A DNA stretch of 38,787 nt from Bacteroidales bacterium (GTDB lineage: Bacteria; Bacteroidota; Bacteroidia; Bacteroidales; VadinHA17). The notes below the pieces were generated by a model that was not told where the DNA came from, did no database searches, and saw only the letters and a list, made by a program, of their open reading frames with translations. Positions 23,687 to 33,637 of the stretch are shown here, piece by piece (within the stretch, counting starts at the first letter, position 1; every line of letters begins with the position of its first letter). Where the stretch lies: NCBI GenBank assembly GCA_024763075.1, contig JANTGF010000039.1:1-38787 (forward strand), written 5' to 3'. The translations under genes and the position numbers were made by a program.

Positions 23687-25240
23687 ATGAATCTAAAGGT
23701 GAGTTTAATAATATTTTTTTTGGCTGTCATTCTTGTCTCATGTACAAGTGAGGGACCAAATAATGTTGAAAAAAGGCCCAATATCCTTTTTATTATGTCT
23801 GATGACCACGGCTATCAGGCAATAAGCGCATATAATTCAGATTTAATCCAAACGCCAAACATTGACAGGATTGCAAATGAGGGCATAAAGTTCAACAAAG
23901 CCTTTGTCACCAATTCGCTTTGTGCCCCAAGCCGGGCAGTAATATTAACCGGTAAGTTTTCCCATTTGAATGGGGTTACAGGCAATGGTCAGATATTTGA
24001 CGGGAAGCAGCAAACGTTTCCGAAGATTCTCCAACAAAATGGTTATCAGACTGCAATGATCGGTAAATGGCATTTAAAAAGTCATCCTGTCGGGTTTGAT
24101 TATTGGAACGTATTACCTGGACAAGGAGACTATTACAATCCCGGATTCATTAAGATGGGCATGGATACAATCTATAAAGGATATGTAACTGAACTTATTA
24201 CAAAACTTTCCAAAGATTGGTTAAAAAACAGGGATACAAGCAAACCGTTTTTATTAATGATGCATCAGAAGGCCCCGCATCGAAACTGGTTGCCGGCATT
24301 AAAAAATCTGGAATTATTCGACGACAGTGATTTTCCACTACCTGAAAATTTCTATGATGATTATGAGGGTAGGGAGGCCCTTAAAAAGCAAATGCTTACC
24401 GTCAGAAATCACATGGATATCCGCATGGACTTCAAAGTTCCCTGCGATACATGCGATACGGCTTCAGTTAACAGTTGGGCGCCGGAAGAATATTGGCGAA
24501 GGCTTGATCGCCTGTTGCCCGGAGAACGGCAAATATGGGATAAAAACTACAAGAAAGAGGAATTGGAGTTTTATACCATTAAAGATGATGAAGCAAAATT
24601 CGACCGGTGGAAATTCAGACGATTTTTGGAGGACTATTTACGCTGTATAGTCTCAGTTGATGAAAGCGTTGGTCAGGTACTGGATTTCTTAAAGGAAAAT
24701 AATCTGGAAAAAAATACCATTGTCATTTATACTTCGGATCAGGGTTTTTATCTTGGAGAACATGGTTTGTTTGACAAACGGTTTATGTATGAAGAGGCGA
24801 TGAGGACTCCTCTCCTGATCCGGTTTCCAAATGAGATAAAAGGAAAATCACAAACCGAATTACTCACTCAAAATATAGATATTGCCCCCACCCTGCTCGA
24901 TGTTGCAGGATTTCCTGTTCCGGATGATATGCAAGGAACATCACTGAGGAAAATCTGGAAAAAGAATAATGTCAAATGGAGGGATGCCGTTTATTATCAT
25001 TACTACGAGAAAGGTTTTGGGGCTTCACCGCATTATGGAATCCGAACAAAACGATATAAATTAATTCATTTTTACGATGTGATCGATGCATGGGAATTAT
25101 ACGATTTAAAAACCGACCCACATGAAATGCACAATTTATACTCAGATCCGGCTTATGAAAAAAAAATAAAGGAATTGAAAAATAAGTTGATGGATTTAAA
25201 GTCAAGATATAAAGATCCACAGAATGATTTAATTAATTAA
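23687..25240 (+). CDS. Type I sulfatase lipoprotein
   Basis: Expected to cleave sulfate esters, most likely from sulfated sugars, at the cell envelope. I use the ATG at 23687 (517 residues), because it gives a lipoprotein signal peptide: MNLKVSLIIFFLAVILVSC with lipobox LVSC and lipidated Cys19. Longer frames would overlap fbp. Metal-binding Asp39 and Asp40 are in FIMSDDHGYQ. The formylglycine precursor is Cys79 in the motif C-APSR-A, so the enzyme needs an anaerobic-type (anSME) or FGE maturase, not seen in this window. A further metal site is YTSDQGFYLGEHGLFDKR near 350. There are no SusC/SusD or glycosidase genes beside it, which is unusual for a polysaccharide-use sulfatase. The substrate is not known. 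Confidence 0.9.
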   Translation: MNLKVSLIIFFLAVILVSCTSEGPNNVEKRPNILFIMSDDHGYQAISAYNSDLIQTPNIDRIANEGIKFNKAFVTNSLCAPSRAVILTGKFSHLNGVTGNGQIFDGKQQTFPKILQQNGYQTAMIGKWHLKSHPVGFDYWNVLPGQGDYYNPGFIKMGMDTIYKGYVTELITKLSKDWLKNRDTSKPFLLMMHQKAPHRNWLPALKNLELFDDSDFPLPENFYDDYEGREALKKQMLTVRNHMDIRMDFKVPCDTCDTASVNSWAPEEYWRRLDRLLPGERQIWDKNYKKEELEFYTIKDDEAKFDRWKFRRFLEDYLRCIVSVDESVGQVLDFLKENNLEKNTIVIYTSDQGFYLGEHGLFDKRFMYEEAMRTPLLIRFPNEIKGKSQTELLTQNIDIAPTLLDVAGFPVPDDMQGTSLRKIWKKNNVKWRDAVYYHYYEKGFGASPHYGIRTKRYKLIHFYDVIDAWELYDLKTDPHEMHNLYSDPAYEKKIKELKNKLMDLKSRYKDPQNDLIN

Positions 25241-25298
25241 CAGCAAACAATATTTTTCTAAAATTCTGTATTATAACTGAAATTCTCAGCGAAATTGA

Positions 25299-25306
25299 TA
25301 ATTTTG
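25299..25306 (+). promoter_or_regulatory. mfd -7 promoter element
   Basis: TAATTTTG is a perfect TAnnTTTG box, 35 bases before the mfd ATG at 25342. No clear -33 TTTG accompanies it. Confidence 0.5.
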
Positions 25307-25341
25307 CGCTTTGGGCCTATCCATTTTTTATATAATTGTAC

Positions 25342-28300
25342 ATGATCCCAGCAAAAGAATTTGCAAAACAGTTTACCCATCCAAAACTTAATCTGCTTAA
25401 CAACCTGGTAAAAGAAGGGAAGGAAAGGATACTCCTTAAAGGCCTGTCAGGTTCCTCTTCATCTGTATATTGTGCAGGTTTCCAGTCTCTTTCCAAAGAG
25501 CCACAACTAATTATTCTGAATGATAAGGAAGAAGCTGCCTATTTTTACAACGATCTTATAAATTTAACCGGTGATAAGGGAATCTATTTTTTCCCGTCTT
25601 CATACAAAAGGTCCATTCAATATCAGCAACCTGATTCATCTAATATTGTTTTGCGCACCGAAGTTTTAAACCTCCTGGCCGGTCGTGGAAAAAAGTTCCT
25701 TATTGTAACTTATCCCGAGGCCTTAATAGAGAAGGTCATTTCACGTAAAGATATTAAAGACAGCACCTTACAACTATCAGAAGGAGAAAGTATTTCCATG
25801 TCATTTCTGGAAGAATTATTGGATGAGTATGGCTTTGAAAGAGTTGATTTTGTGTATGAACCGGGCCAGTTCTCCATCAGAGGAAGCATTGTGGATGTAT
25901 TCTCCTTTTCCAATGACCATCCTTACCGGGTTGACTTTTTTGGTGATGATGTGGAATCCATCCGCACTTTTGATCCGGAGAGCCAGCTTTCCCTGGAACC
26001 TGCGAAAAAAATCTCCATCCTTCCCAATGTAAAAGATCTCACAGGAGAAAAAAAATCTTACTCTTTGTTTAAATTATTGCAATCCTCGTTTTTGATCTGG
26101 ATAAACGATCTGGAGTATCTCGTTCACAGGGTAAATGATCTGTACAGGCTAACCAACTTTCATACGGATGAAGAAGGGATAACCACTGGTTCCGACAAAT
26201 TGTCTAAAAATACATGGATGGTTACCGGAGACCAGATAAAACAGGATATCAGTGAATTTACCATATTGGAATTCGGAAAAACCGGTTTTGAAAAAAAACC
26301 GTATGTGGTAAATTTCAATACTACACCCCAACCGGTTTTCAATAAGAATTTTGATCTTCTCGCAGAAAATCTCCATAAAAATGAAACCCTGGGTTATAAA
26401 AACTATCTGTTGACAGAAAATGAAAAACAGTCTGAACGTTTGCAAAGCATATTTTCTGAAAATAAGAATGAAGTTGCGTTTTCTCCGGTTAAAATTACCT
26501 TACACGAAGGTTTTATCGATCATGACCTGAAGATTTGTTGTTTTACCGATCATCAGATTTTTGAACGCTACCATAAATTTCAATTAAAAACCAACTTTAC
26601 CAGGAAAGAAGCCATCTCACTGAAAGAGTTAACGGGATTGCATCCGGGGGATTATATTGTTCATATTGATCATGGTATAGGCCGGTTTGGCGGGCTTGAA
26701 AAGATAGAGGTAAACGGACAAATGCAGGAAACCATTAAACTGGTATATAAAGATAATGATACTGTTTATGTAAGTATTCATGCCTTACACCGGATTTCAA
26801 AATACAAGGGAAAAGAAGCGGTACCACCAAAAATCCACAAACTCGGTTCAGTAGCCTGGAAAAACCTGAAGAATAAGGCAAAAAAACAGGTGAAGGACAT
26901 TGCAAGAGACCTGATTAAATTGTATGCCCGGAGAAAATCAGAGAAAGGCTTTAGCTACTCTCCTGACACTTACATGCAGGACGAGCTTGAAGCTTCGTTT
27001 ATTTTTGAGGACACTCCCGATCAGGTCAATGCCACCAGGGCAGTGAAAGAAAGCATGGAAGCTTCCTATCCGATGGATCTCCTGGTTTGTGGTGATGTAG
27101 GGTTTGGAAAAACCGAGGTAGCCATACGGGCTGCATTTAAAGCTGTATCCGATAGTAAGCAGGTGGCTATTCTGGTGCCAACAACCATACTTGCTCTCCA
27201 GCATTATCATACATTTAGTGACAGATTGAAAAACTTTCCCTGTACGGTAGATTACATCAATCGCTTTAAAACGGCTTCCCAACAGAAAAAAACACTGGCA
27301 GGTCTGGCATCCGGGCAAACAGATATCATCATAGGCACCCACAGACTTGTTGGTAAGGATGTAAGATTCAAGAATCTGGGTTTACTTATCATTGACGAAG
27401 AACAGAAATTCGGAGTTTCCATGAAAGAAAAAATCCGGCAGCTTAAAACCAATATTGATACCCTAACATTAACGGCCACCCCTATTCCACGTACTCTGCA
27501 ATTCTCTCTGATGGGTGCACGTGACCTTTCCATTATCCGTACACCTCCCCCAAACCGGCATCCGATCATCACAGAACTTCATTCTTTTAATGAACAAATT
27601 ATCAGTGAGGGAATTGAATATGAAGTCAGTCGTGGCGGCCAGGTTTTTTTCATTCATAACCGGGTGGATAATATTCTGAAAGTCAAAAGAATGATTGACA
27701 CAGCCCTGCCAAAAGTCCGGTCAGTGGTAGCTCACGGACAGATGGAAGGGAGAAAACTGGAAGCTATTATGATGGACTTCATCAATGGTTTTTATGATGT
27801 TCTTATATCCACAACCATTATAGAATCCGGTCTGGATATTCCAAATGCCAATACTATCTTCATCAATAATGCGCAAAATTTCGGACTGAGTGATCTTCAC
27901 CAGCTCAGAGGAAGAGTGGGGAGGTCCAATAAAAAAGCTTTTTGCTATCTGCTGGCTCCTCCGGCTCAGCTTCTTACCAGTGAAGCCAGGCGCAGGCTGA
28001 AAGCAATTGAGGAATTTTCAGAATTGGGAAGCGGGTTTAACATTGCCATGCAGGATCTGGATATCCGGGGTGCAGGTGACCTCCTGGGAGCCCAGCAAAG
28101 TGGGTTTATCTCAGAAATGGGTTATGAAACCTACCAGCGTATCCTTCAGGATGCCGTTCAGGAACTGAAGGAAGAAGAATTTATGCAAGCGAATACTACG
28201 GAAGAAACAATTGACAAAAATGAATTTAAATCCGGTTCATATGTTAATGATGTTTCTATAGATACTGATTTGGAACTTCTTTTCCCGGATAATTATATCA

Positions 28301-28710
28301 ATAATATTTCGGAAAGGATTTATCTTTACAGAAAACTGGATAATCTGAGTTCAGATGAGGAACTGGAAAAATACCGGAATGAATTAACGGACCGTTTTGG
28401 TGAAATTCCTTCTCAGACCCGGGAGTTATTATTTGTTGTTAAGTTGAGAAAGCTGGCAAAAAAACTGGGGATTGAAAGGATCATTTTAAAAAGAGAAATT
28501 CTTATCCTTTATTTTGTTTCCAACCAGGACTCCCCTTATTACCGCTCACCCGTATTCAGCCACATCCTTACGGTATTACAGAAAAAGCCTGCAAAATATA
28601 CCATGAAAGAGAGAAACGGAAAGCTTACACTTTCTATTTCAGGAATTAAAAATATTTCTGCAGCCACCGGGGTATTGGAGGAACTTTGCCTGAAAAATGG
28701 AGAAAACTAA
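25342..28710 (+). CDS. mfd: Transcription-repair coupling factor Mfd
   Basis: Pushes stalled RNA polymerase off DNA lesions and recruits UvrA. I choose the ATG at 25342 (1122 residues) over a TTG two codons upstream. Domain order is the usual one. A UvrB-like N-terminal module is at about 1-330 (YEPGQFSIRGSIVDVFSFS near 170). The RNA polymerase-interacting domain is near 430-500 (LHPGDYIVHIDHGIGRFGGLEKI). Helicase domains follow, with Walker A CGDVGFGKTEVAIRAAFKA near 585, the DEEQ box LLIIDEEQKFGV near 685, motif III LTATPIPRTLQ, and QLRGRVGRS near 855. The TRCF C-terminal domain is near 970-1100. It is convergent with a thioredoxin-like gene. Confidence 0.97.
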   Translation: MIPAKEFAKQFTHPKLNLLNNLVKEGKERILLKGLSGSSSSVYCAGFQSLSKEPQLIILNDKEEAAYFYNDLINLTGDKGIYFFPSSYKRSIQYQQPDSSNIVLRTEVLNLLAGRGKKFLIVTYPEALIEKVISRKDIKDSTLQLSEGESISMSFLEELLDEYGFERVDFVYEPGQFSIRGSIVDVFSFSNDHPYRVDFFGDDVESIRTFDPESQLSLEPAKKISILPNVKDLTGEKKSYSLFKLLQSSFLIWINDLEYLVHRVNDLYRLTNFHTDEEGITTGSDKLSKNTWMVTGDQIKQDISEFTILEFGKTGFEKKPYVVNFNTTPQPVFNKNFDLLAENLHKNETLGYKNYLLTENEKQSERLQSIFSENKNEVAFSPVKITLHEGFIDHDLKICCFTDHQIFERYHKFQLKTNFTRKEAISLKELTGLHPGDYIVHIDHGIGRFGGLEKIEVNGQMQETIKLVYKDNDTVYVSIHALHRISKYKGKEAVPPKIHKLGSVAWKNLKNKAKKQVKDIARDLIKLYARRKSEKGFSYSPDTYMQDELEASFIFEDTPDQVNATRAVKESMEASYPMDLLVCGDVGFGKTEVAIRAAFKAVSDSKQVAILVPTTILALQHYHTFSDRLKNFPCTVDYINRFKTASQQKKTLAGLASGQTDIIIGTHRLVGKDVRFKNLGLLIIDEEQKFGVSMKEKIRQLKTNIDTLTLTATPIPRTLQFSLMGARDLSIIRTPPPNRHPIITELHSFNEQIISEGIEYEVSRGGQVFFIHNRVDNILKVKRMIDTALPKVRSVVAHGQMEGRKLEAIMMDFINGFYDVLISTTIIESGLDIPNANTIFINNAQNFGLSDLHQLRGRVGRSNKKAFCYLLAPPAQLLTSEARRRLKAIEEFSELGSGFNIAMQDLDIRGAGDLLGAQQSGFISEMGYETYQRILQDAVQELKEEEFMQANTTEETIDKNEFKSGSYVNDVSIDTDLELLFPDNYINNISERIYLYRKLDNLSSDEELEKYRNELTDRFGEIPSQTRELLFVVKLRKLAKKLGIERIILKREILILYFVSNQDSPYYRSPVFSHILTVLQKKPAKYTMKERNGKLTLSISGIKNISAATGVLEELCLKNGEN

Positions 28711-28860
28711 AATGTAAAAAGCTTTGTCCCAAAAACAGAGGTGGCAAAAACGCCTACTCCGCCTGTCAGGTAGAAATTCAAAATGGATTTTACTATTGTT
28801 TTGAATATACTCACTTTCAACCACTTCTAAAAAGCCTACCAAGATTTTTGGTTCAGAGAT

Positions 28861-30387
28861 TTATTCATTGATCAGCTTTTCAATTTCTTGTTTTGCAAAA
28901 TCACTTATTGGAACAAGGTGTAAACCAAAATCAACGATTTCCCCCTCTTTATTAATCAACATATAGTAAGGAACTCCTGAAAACCCAAATCTTTTTCTAA
29001 TTGCCCTGGTTTCTTCACTATTACAATAATAATGATTTCCGCCAAGATTTAATTCCTTAATTTTTTGATCCCACAAGTCTTCTCTGCTATTAATACATAT
29101 AAAAACAAACTCAACTTCTTTTCCTGCAAAATATTCCATTAATTTTTTTGAGTATCCCATATAATAAATGCACGGTGGGCACCACGTTGCCCAAAAATCA
29201 ACAAAAATGACTTTCCCGGGATTTGTTTCAATAATACTCCTGACAATATTCTTTTTGAAATCTGAATTTAAAGATAGCTGATTATTTATCTCAATATTTT
29301 CATCTTCTAATAAGGCATTAGAAAATCGTTTTGGATTTTCATTAAATTCAGCAACCCTGTCATAATGTTCTTTAAGATTCTTTTTGAGGAAAGGATCATT
29401 AATTTTAGTTTCAATTAATCCAATATTATTATCTATCCAGTTTGTTTTATTTGACCTTAAAGATATGTTAAGAAAACTGCATAAAGAAAACTGATTAAGA
29501 AAACTATTAGTTGAAGAAAATTCCTCCTTAATTATTAAACTTACAGTAGAATCATTAAGTACTGCTTGATAATTATTATCACTACGAAACTTCCGTATTT
29601 TATATTGAACAAGGCTCTCACTTAACTTAAAATAATCTGACATTATGATTGAATTATCAACTTTATTATCAAGTTCACCGATGAATGAAAAATAAACATC
29701 AGCGTCTGTGAACTTTTGTTTAGTGCGAATAAAATGTTCAAAGTAATAATGGAAAAGTGCTTTAGAAAAGTCCAATTCAATTTGTTTTATTGCCCAGGTA
29801 TTAAATTCATCAGATATTTTATTTTTTCGTTGAAATTCAAGAAGCCGCTGATAGTCTTCTGCTTTCTTAGTTATACAATATTCTTTAAATTTCAAATAAT
29901 CTTGTTGATAATTTGTTGGATACCGGCCTAAATATTCTTCTCTGAATTTAATTAATTCTGAATTTAATTGTGCCCTGTCTCCGGAAAAAATAGTTGGCTT
30001 ACCAATATCCTTAAAATCTTTTTCTATATATAAACTGTCACCGGGAGCTATAACTAGTATATCCTCAACAGAAGTTAAGCTAATTTCCCTTTTTGTTATC
30101 GGGAATATTTCAAATCTAAATTCACCTGACTCTGGTAATTCAGAAATAAAGACTCTTTTATTACCATCAAAATCCGGAATGGTTAACTTTAATTCTTTGA
30201 TATGAGGATATATACTCCTGTTAACTATCCTTCCTGAAATGATAGATTTTTGTTTTTCCAAATTATTTCTTTCTTCTCCCAATGAAGTTTCAGAAGGTTT
30301 ATTATTTGAACCCTTCTTACTAATATTGTTACAAGCAATTAAGGCAAACGTTAAAAGAGTCAATATGATCTTACTAATATTTTTCAT
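28861..30387 (-). CDS. TlpA-like thioredoxin-domain lipoprotein
   Basis: Probable thiol:disulfide oxidoreductase anchored in the envelope. The 508 residues start with a lipoprotein signal peptide (lipobox LIAC, Cys at about 19). A beta-rich N-terminal region (about 45-125) resembles the DUF4369-type domain often found in such Bacteroidota proteins. A long helical middle of about 220 residues follows. The C-terminal thioredoxin domain carries the active site WC403-PPC406 (VDFWATWCPPC) and the cis-Pro loop GVPYYM near 472. The domain order is typical of Bacteroidota TlpA/ResA-like proteins of unknown substrate. It lies downstream of mscL on the same strand, 51 bases apart. No cytochrome c maturation genes are near. 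Family is secure, role is not. Confidence 0.88.
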   Translation of the reverse strand: MKNISKIILTLLTFALIACNNISKKGSNNKPSETSLGEERNNLEKQKSIISGRIVNRSIYPHIKELKLTIPDFDGNKRVFISELPESGEFRFEIFPITKREISLTSVEDILVIAPGDSLYIEKDFKDIGKPTIFSGDRAQLNSELIKFREEYLGRYPTNYQQDYLKFKEYCITKKAEDYQRLLEFQRKNKISDEFNTWAIKQIELDFSKALFHYYFEHFIRTKQKFTDADVYFSFIGELDNKVDNSIIMSDYFKLSESLVQYKIRKFRSDNNYQAVLNDSTVSLIIKEEFSSTNSFLNQFSLCSFLNISLRSNKTNWIDNNIGLIETKINDPFLKKNLKEHYDRVAEFNENPKRFSNALLEDENIEINNQLSLNSDFKKNIVRSIIETNPGKVIFVDFWATWCPPCIYYMGYSKKLMEYFAGKEVEFVFICINSREDLWDQKIKELNLGGNHYYCNSEETRAIRKRFGFSGVPYYMLINKEGEIVDFGLHLVPISDFAKQEIEKLINE

Positions 30388-30438
30388 TCAGTTTGTTAAA
30401 AATCATTTGTCTTAATTATCACTCACTGAAATACTTAA

Positions 30439-30879
30439 TTAATTATGCTTATTATTTTCCTTTAAAATATCCCTGATCTCAGCAAGTAATTCAATATTTT
30501 TCGGCGTAGGGACGCTGGTTTCTTTCTCGTCTTCTGCATGGCTTCTAAGCTTATTAAAAAGTTTTATGACAATAAAGATGGTAGCTGTAATTATTAAAAA
30601 ATCAAAACTTACCTGAAGAAAAGCCCCATAATTTATGGTAATAAGTTCTTTTGTTATATTCCCTGCACTATCCTTTGTTTCTGGTTGAACGACAATTTTT
30701 AAATTTTCAAAATTCACTTTGCCAACAACAAATCCGAACAGGGGCATGATCAAATCCTGAACCATGGAAGTCACAATTTTGCTGAATGCTGCACCGATAA
30801 TGATACCGATGGCCATGTCAAACATATTGCCTTTAATGGCAAATTCCTTAAATTCTTTGACTATTTTCCAGTTTTTCAT
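30439..30879 (-). CDS. mscL: Large-conductance mechanosensitive channel MscL
   Basis: Inner-membrane homopentameric channel that opens under membrane tension and protects against osmotic downshock. I set the start at the ATG complementary to 30877-30879 (MKNWKIVKEFKEFAIKGN, 146 residues). The frame is open for 17 more codons upstream, but those residues lack family character. The N-terminal amphipathic helix is followed by the pore helix TM1 (about 18-45, MFDMAIGIIIGAAFSKIV), a periplasmic loop with VNFENLKIVV, TM2 (about 85-105, FLIITATIFIVIKLFNKL) and the C-terminal helix bundle segment (NIELLAEIRDILKEN). It probably leads a short transcript into the TlpA-like gene. Confidence 0.95.
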   Translation of the reverse strand: MKNWKIVKEFKEFAIKGNMFDMAIGIIIGAAFSKIVTSMVQDLIMPLFGFVVGKVNFENLKIVVQPETKDSAGNITKELITINYGAFLQVSFDFLIITATIFIVIKLFNKLRSHAEDEKETSVPTPKNIELLAEIRDILKENNKHN

Positions 30880-31307
30880 CTGTTTAAAATTTTGTATTCT
30901 GCTAGTATTGTGTTCTTTATGTTTTGTCACGATTTTTTCATGCTGCGCGAAAAAAATCTTGCCAAAACGGTTTTTCTATTGTTAATTCCCTGGTTACAAA
31001 TTAACTAAAAATTTAAGAACAGATGTAACCACTCCGTTCTCCCATGAACTAGTTTTAATCATTTTTGTGTGTGAACTTTTGATTAAAAAAGTTCATGTTC
31101 ATTTCATGTATATATGTTTGTATTTAATTGATAATCTATTTGTTAGTTTTGTCATAATTTTTGCAAAAAAGCAAAAATTTCGCCAAAACATACTGTATTT
31201 ATAAGCTCTTAACCGGGGGTTGGAACCCCGTACCAGGTTATGTCATCCATAAAGGGTCAAAATAATAATGCCTTCATTTCTTTATACATCAAGGATATAT
31301 AAATTTT
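30880..31307. other. Intergenic region between mscL and the DPP IV-like gene
   Basis: About 430 AT-rich bases without a supportable gene. Three hairpins are visible: TGAACTTTT-GATT-AAAAAAGTTCA (31072-31095), a perfect 9-bp stem AATTTTTGC-AAAAAA-GCAAAAATT (31156-31179), and GGGGTT-GG-AACCCC (about 31216-31229). The last two may belong to a degraded repeat. The mscL promoter should lie at its left end on the minus strand. Confidence 0.45.
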
Positions 31308-33581
31308 TTATTCTGCACCCGGGGGTATATGCATTTTCAGATAATTTGTAAGTAATGTATATAAATGCCTCCGGGTATTTCTACCTTCGTAAATACCATG
31401 CGAACGGTTTGGGTAGGGCATTATCTGAAATTGTTTATTCTGTTTTATCAATTCATTGATTAGTAATTCCGCACTTTGATAATGTACATTATCGTCGGCT
31501 GTGCCATGAACAACCAGGAGGTTGCCTTTCAGGTTTTTTGCATAGGTAATGGGTGAGCCTTCTATAAAATCCTCCATATTTTCCTGAGGAAGGCCCATGT
31601 ATCTTTCCTGGTAAACATTATCGTAAACCAGCTGGTTAGATACGGCGGCAACCGCCATCCCGGTTTTGTATATTTCAGGATACCGGAACATCAGGTTCAA
31701 GGTCATGGAGCCACCTCCACTCCAGCCCCATACTGCTATCCGGTTAGCATCTACAAATGGCCATTTGATTACTTCTTTGGCTGCCATTGCCTGATCCCTG
31801 GAGTTGATGACCCCGATTTTCCTGTAGATACATTTTCTCCAGGTACTGCCTTTCAGACAGGGAGTTCCCCTGTTGTCCATGTCGATGATAATATATCCCT
31901 GCTGGGCCAGCATAATATTCCATAGGCCTGTCCATGCGTCCTGGGCTACCTGTCCCCATGGTTCACCGTAAACATGAAAAAGAACCGGATATTTTTTCTC
32001 CGGATCAAAGTTTAGGGGTTTAATCATCCTGCCATCCATTTCAATACCTTCTTCTGTGGTTACTTTGAAAAAGGAAATCTCAGGAAACTTTATACCTGCG
32101 ATTTTATCAATAAAATCTTTGTTATCAATTAATGTTTGAATGGTTTTATGCTTTGGAAGTGCCACCAGCCTTACCGTTCGGGGTGAGTTTACACTGGTGT
32201 GGGTATGAATGGCAAATTTCCCGTCCGGTGACAGTTTATAGGTATTTACACCTTTGTATTCTTCAGGGGTAATTCTCACTGTATCACCTTTTGGCTTAAT
32301 GCTCACTGAGTATAAATAACGCCGTGTACTGTTTCGTGGAGAAGCCATAAAGAATAATCGTTTTTGTGTAGTTCCTGAAACTGAGGCAACATCAAAATTG
32401 CCGGGTGTTATCAGTTCTTTTTCTCCGGTCTCAATATTAATTTTATATACATGTCTCCAGCCATCACCTTCCGTCATTCTCAAAAAAGCACTTCTTCCAT
32501 CCGTTAAAATCAGATCGTTTTTACCCCATTGGCTGGAGGTAATATCAGGATAGCTTAAATCAACCCAGGTATTTTCTGTTTCTGTATAAATATTCCTGAG
32601 TTCCCCGGAGGGAATATCCCAGGTATAAATATTTAATTCATTTTGTTTGCGGTTTAACTGCTGAATAAGCAAAAGGTCCTTATTAATCCACTGTATGGCC
32701 GGAATATAATTCTCTTTTTCACCACCCGGAACCGGAATCCATTTGATCTCTTTTGTATCCCTCCGGATTACACCAACCTTACATGTTGAAGGTTCATAAC
32801 CAACTTTCGGATATTGAACCGGAAGGATTTTTGAATAAATGGAGTCCGTATTGTTGATCATATAAAAAGTGCCGATTTCTGAAGCGTCGAGTTGCCAAAA
32901 AGCGATCCGGCTTCCATCCTGATTCCAGCGAAAACCGTCACGACAACCAAATTCTTCTTCATAAACCCAATCGAAAGTACCATTGATAATATCGCCGTTA
33001 CCATCAAAAGTAAGCTGGGAAACTTCTCCGGTACCGAAATTTTCTTTATAGAGGTTGAAGTCATGAACATAAGCCACAAAATCTTTATCTGCCGAAAACT
33101 TTGCAAACATTAGAGAAGAAGGAGGAAATTTTGTTCCCAGTTGTTTCATACTCTTATCCGTAAGGTCATAAACCCAGTAATCTCCTTTGGTATTACTTCG
33201 CCAGACCCGGCTGGAATTAGTGAATATCAATACCTTGGACTCATCCTTTATCAAAGAGAAATCCTCAATCGGAACAGGTTTATCACTCCCTTCCGGAATC
33301 AAATTTTCTGCAGGAACAAACAGGCTTTTTTCCCCGGAACGACTTTCATAACGTATCAGTTCATCTGCATTCTCTATATTGGATGATTTTTCAATGGTCA
33401 GATAGGCTTTGCCATTCTTTATCCATTTCACCGGCCGTTGAGAGTCCTGCCTGAATTCATTTGAATTAAAAATACGGTCGATACTCAACATGCCTGAGTC
33501 CCTTATTTCCTGAGCATTTGAAGGAATACTCAGGCACAAAATTGAAATCAGGGTTAATAATATAAGTTTTAATTTTTTCAT
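31308..33581 (-). CDS. Dipeptidyl peptidase IV-type serine protease (S9 family), secreted
   Basis: Removes N-terminal dipeptides, typically X-Pro or X-Ala, from peptides. I start at the ATG at 33581 (757 residues), because it gives a clean signal peptide (MKKLKLILLTLISILCLSIPSNAQ). An earlier Met 18 codons upstream does not. The beta-propeller spans about 30-490 and includes DWVYEEEFGCRDGFRW near 215, the double-Glu motif that holds the substrate N-terminus. The alpha/beta-hydrolase domain has Ser621 in GWSGGGS, Asp697 in TADDNV and His728 in NRSHG. This is the full triad, spaced as in known DPP IV. It is probably periplasmic and used for peptide feeding. It follows the Gfo/Idh/MocA gene on the same strand, 56 bases apart. 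Confidence 0.93.
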   Translation of the reverse strand: MKKLKLILLTLISILCLSIPSNAQEIRDSGMLSIDRIFNSNEFRQDSQRPVKWIKNGKAYLTIEKSSNIENADELIRYESRSGEKSLFVPAENLIPEGSDKPVPIEDFSLIKDESKVLIFTNSSRVWRSNTKGDYWVYDLTDKSMKQLGTKFPPSSLMFAKFSADKDFVAYVHDFNLYKENFGTGEVSQLTFDGNGDIINGTFDWVYEEEFGCRDGFRWNQDGSRIAFWQLDASEIGTFYMINNTDSIYSKILPVQYPKVGYEPSTCKVGVIRRDTKEIKWIPVPGGEKENYIPAIQWINKDLLLIQQLNRKQNELNIYTWDIPSGELRNIYTETENTWVDLSYPDITSSQWGKNDLILTDGRSAFLRMTEGDGWRHVYKINIETGEKELITPGNFDVASVSGTTQKRLFFMASPRNSTRRYLYSVSIKPKGDTVRITPEEYKGVNTYKLSPDGKFAIHTHTSVNSPRTVRLVALPKHKTIQTLIDNKDFIDKIAGIKFPEISFFKVTTEEGIEMDGRMIKPLNFDPEKKYPVLFHVYGEPWGQVAQDAWTGLWNIMLAQQGYIIIDMDNRGTPCLKGSTWRKCIYRKIGVINSRDQAMAAKEVIKWPFVDANRIAVWGWSGGGSMTLNLMFRYPEIYKTGMAVAAVSNQLVYDNVYQERYMGLPQENMEDFIEGSPITYAKNLKGNLLVVHGTADDNVHYQSAELLINELIKQNKQFQIMPYPNRSHGIYEGRNTRRHLYTLLTNYLKMHIPPGAE

Positions 33582-33637
33582 GGCAGGAAATTTATTAAGA
33601 ATAATAAGTTTTATAAAAAATGTTCTTAATTGCACTA

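Noticed and set aside
31211-31235. GGGGTTGGAACCCC stem resembling a tRNA T-arm
   Set aside because: No anticodon arm or acceptor stem can be fitted on either strand. It is only a short palindrome.
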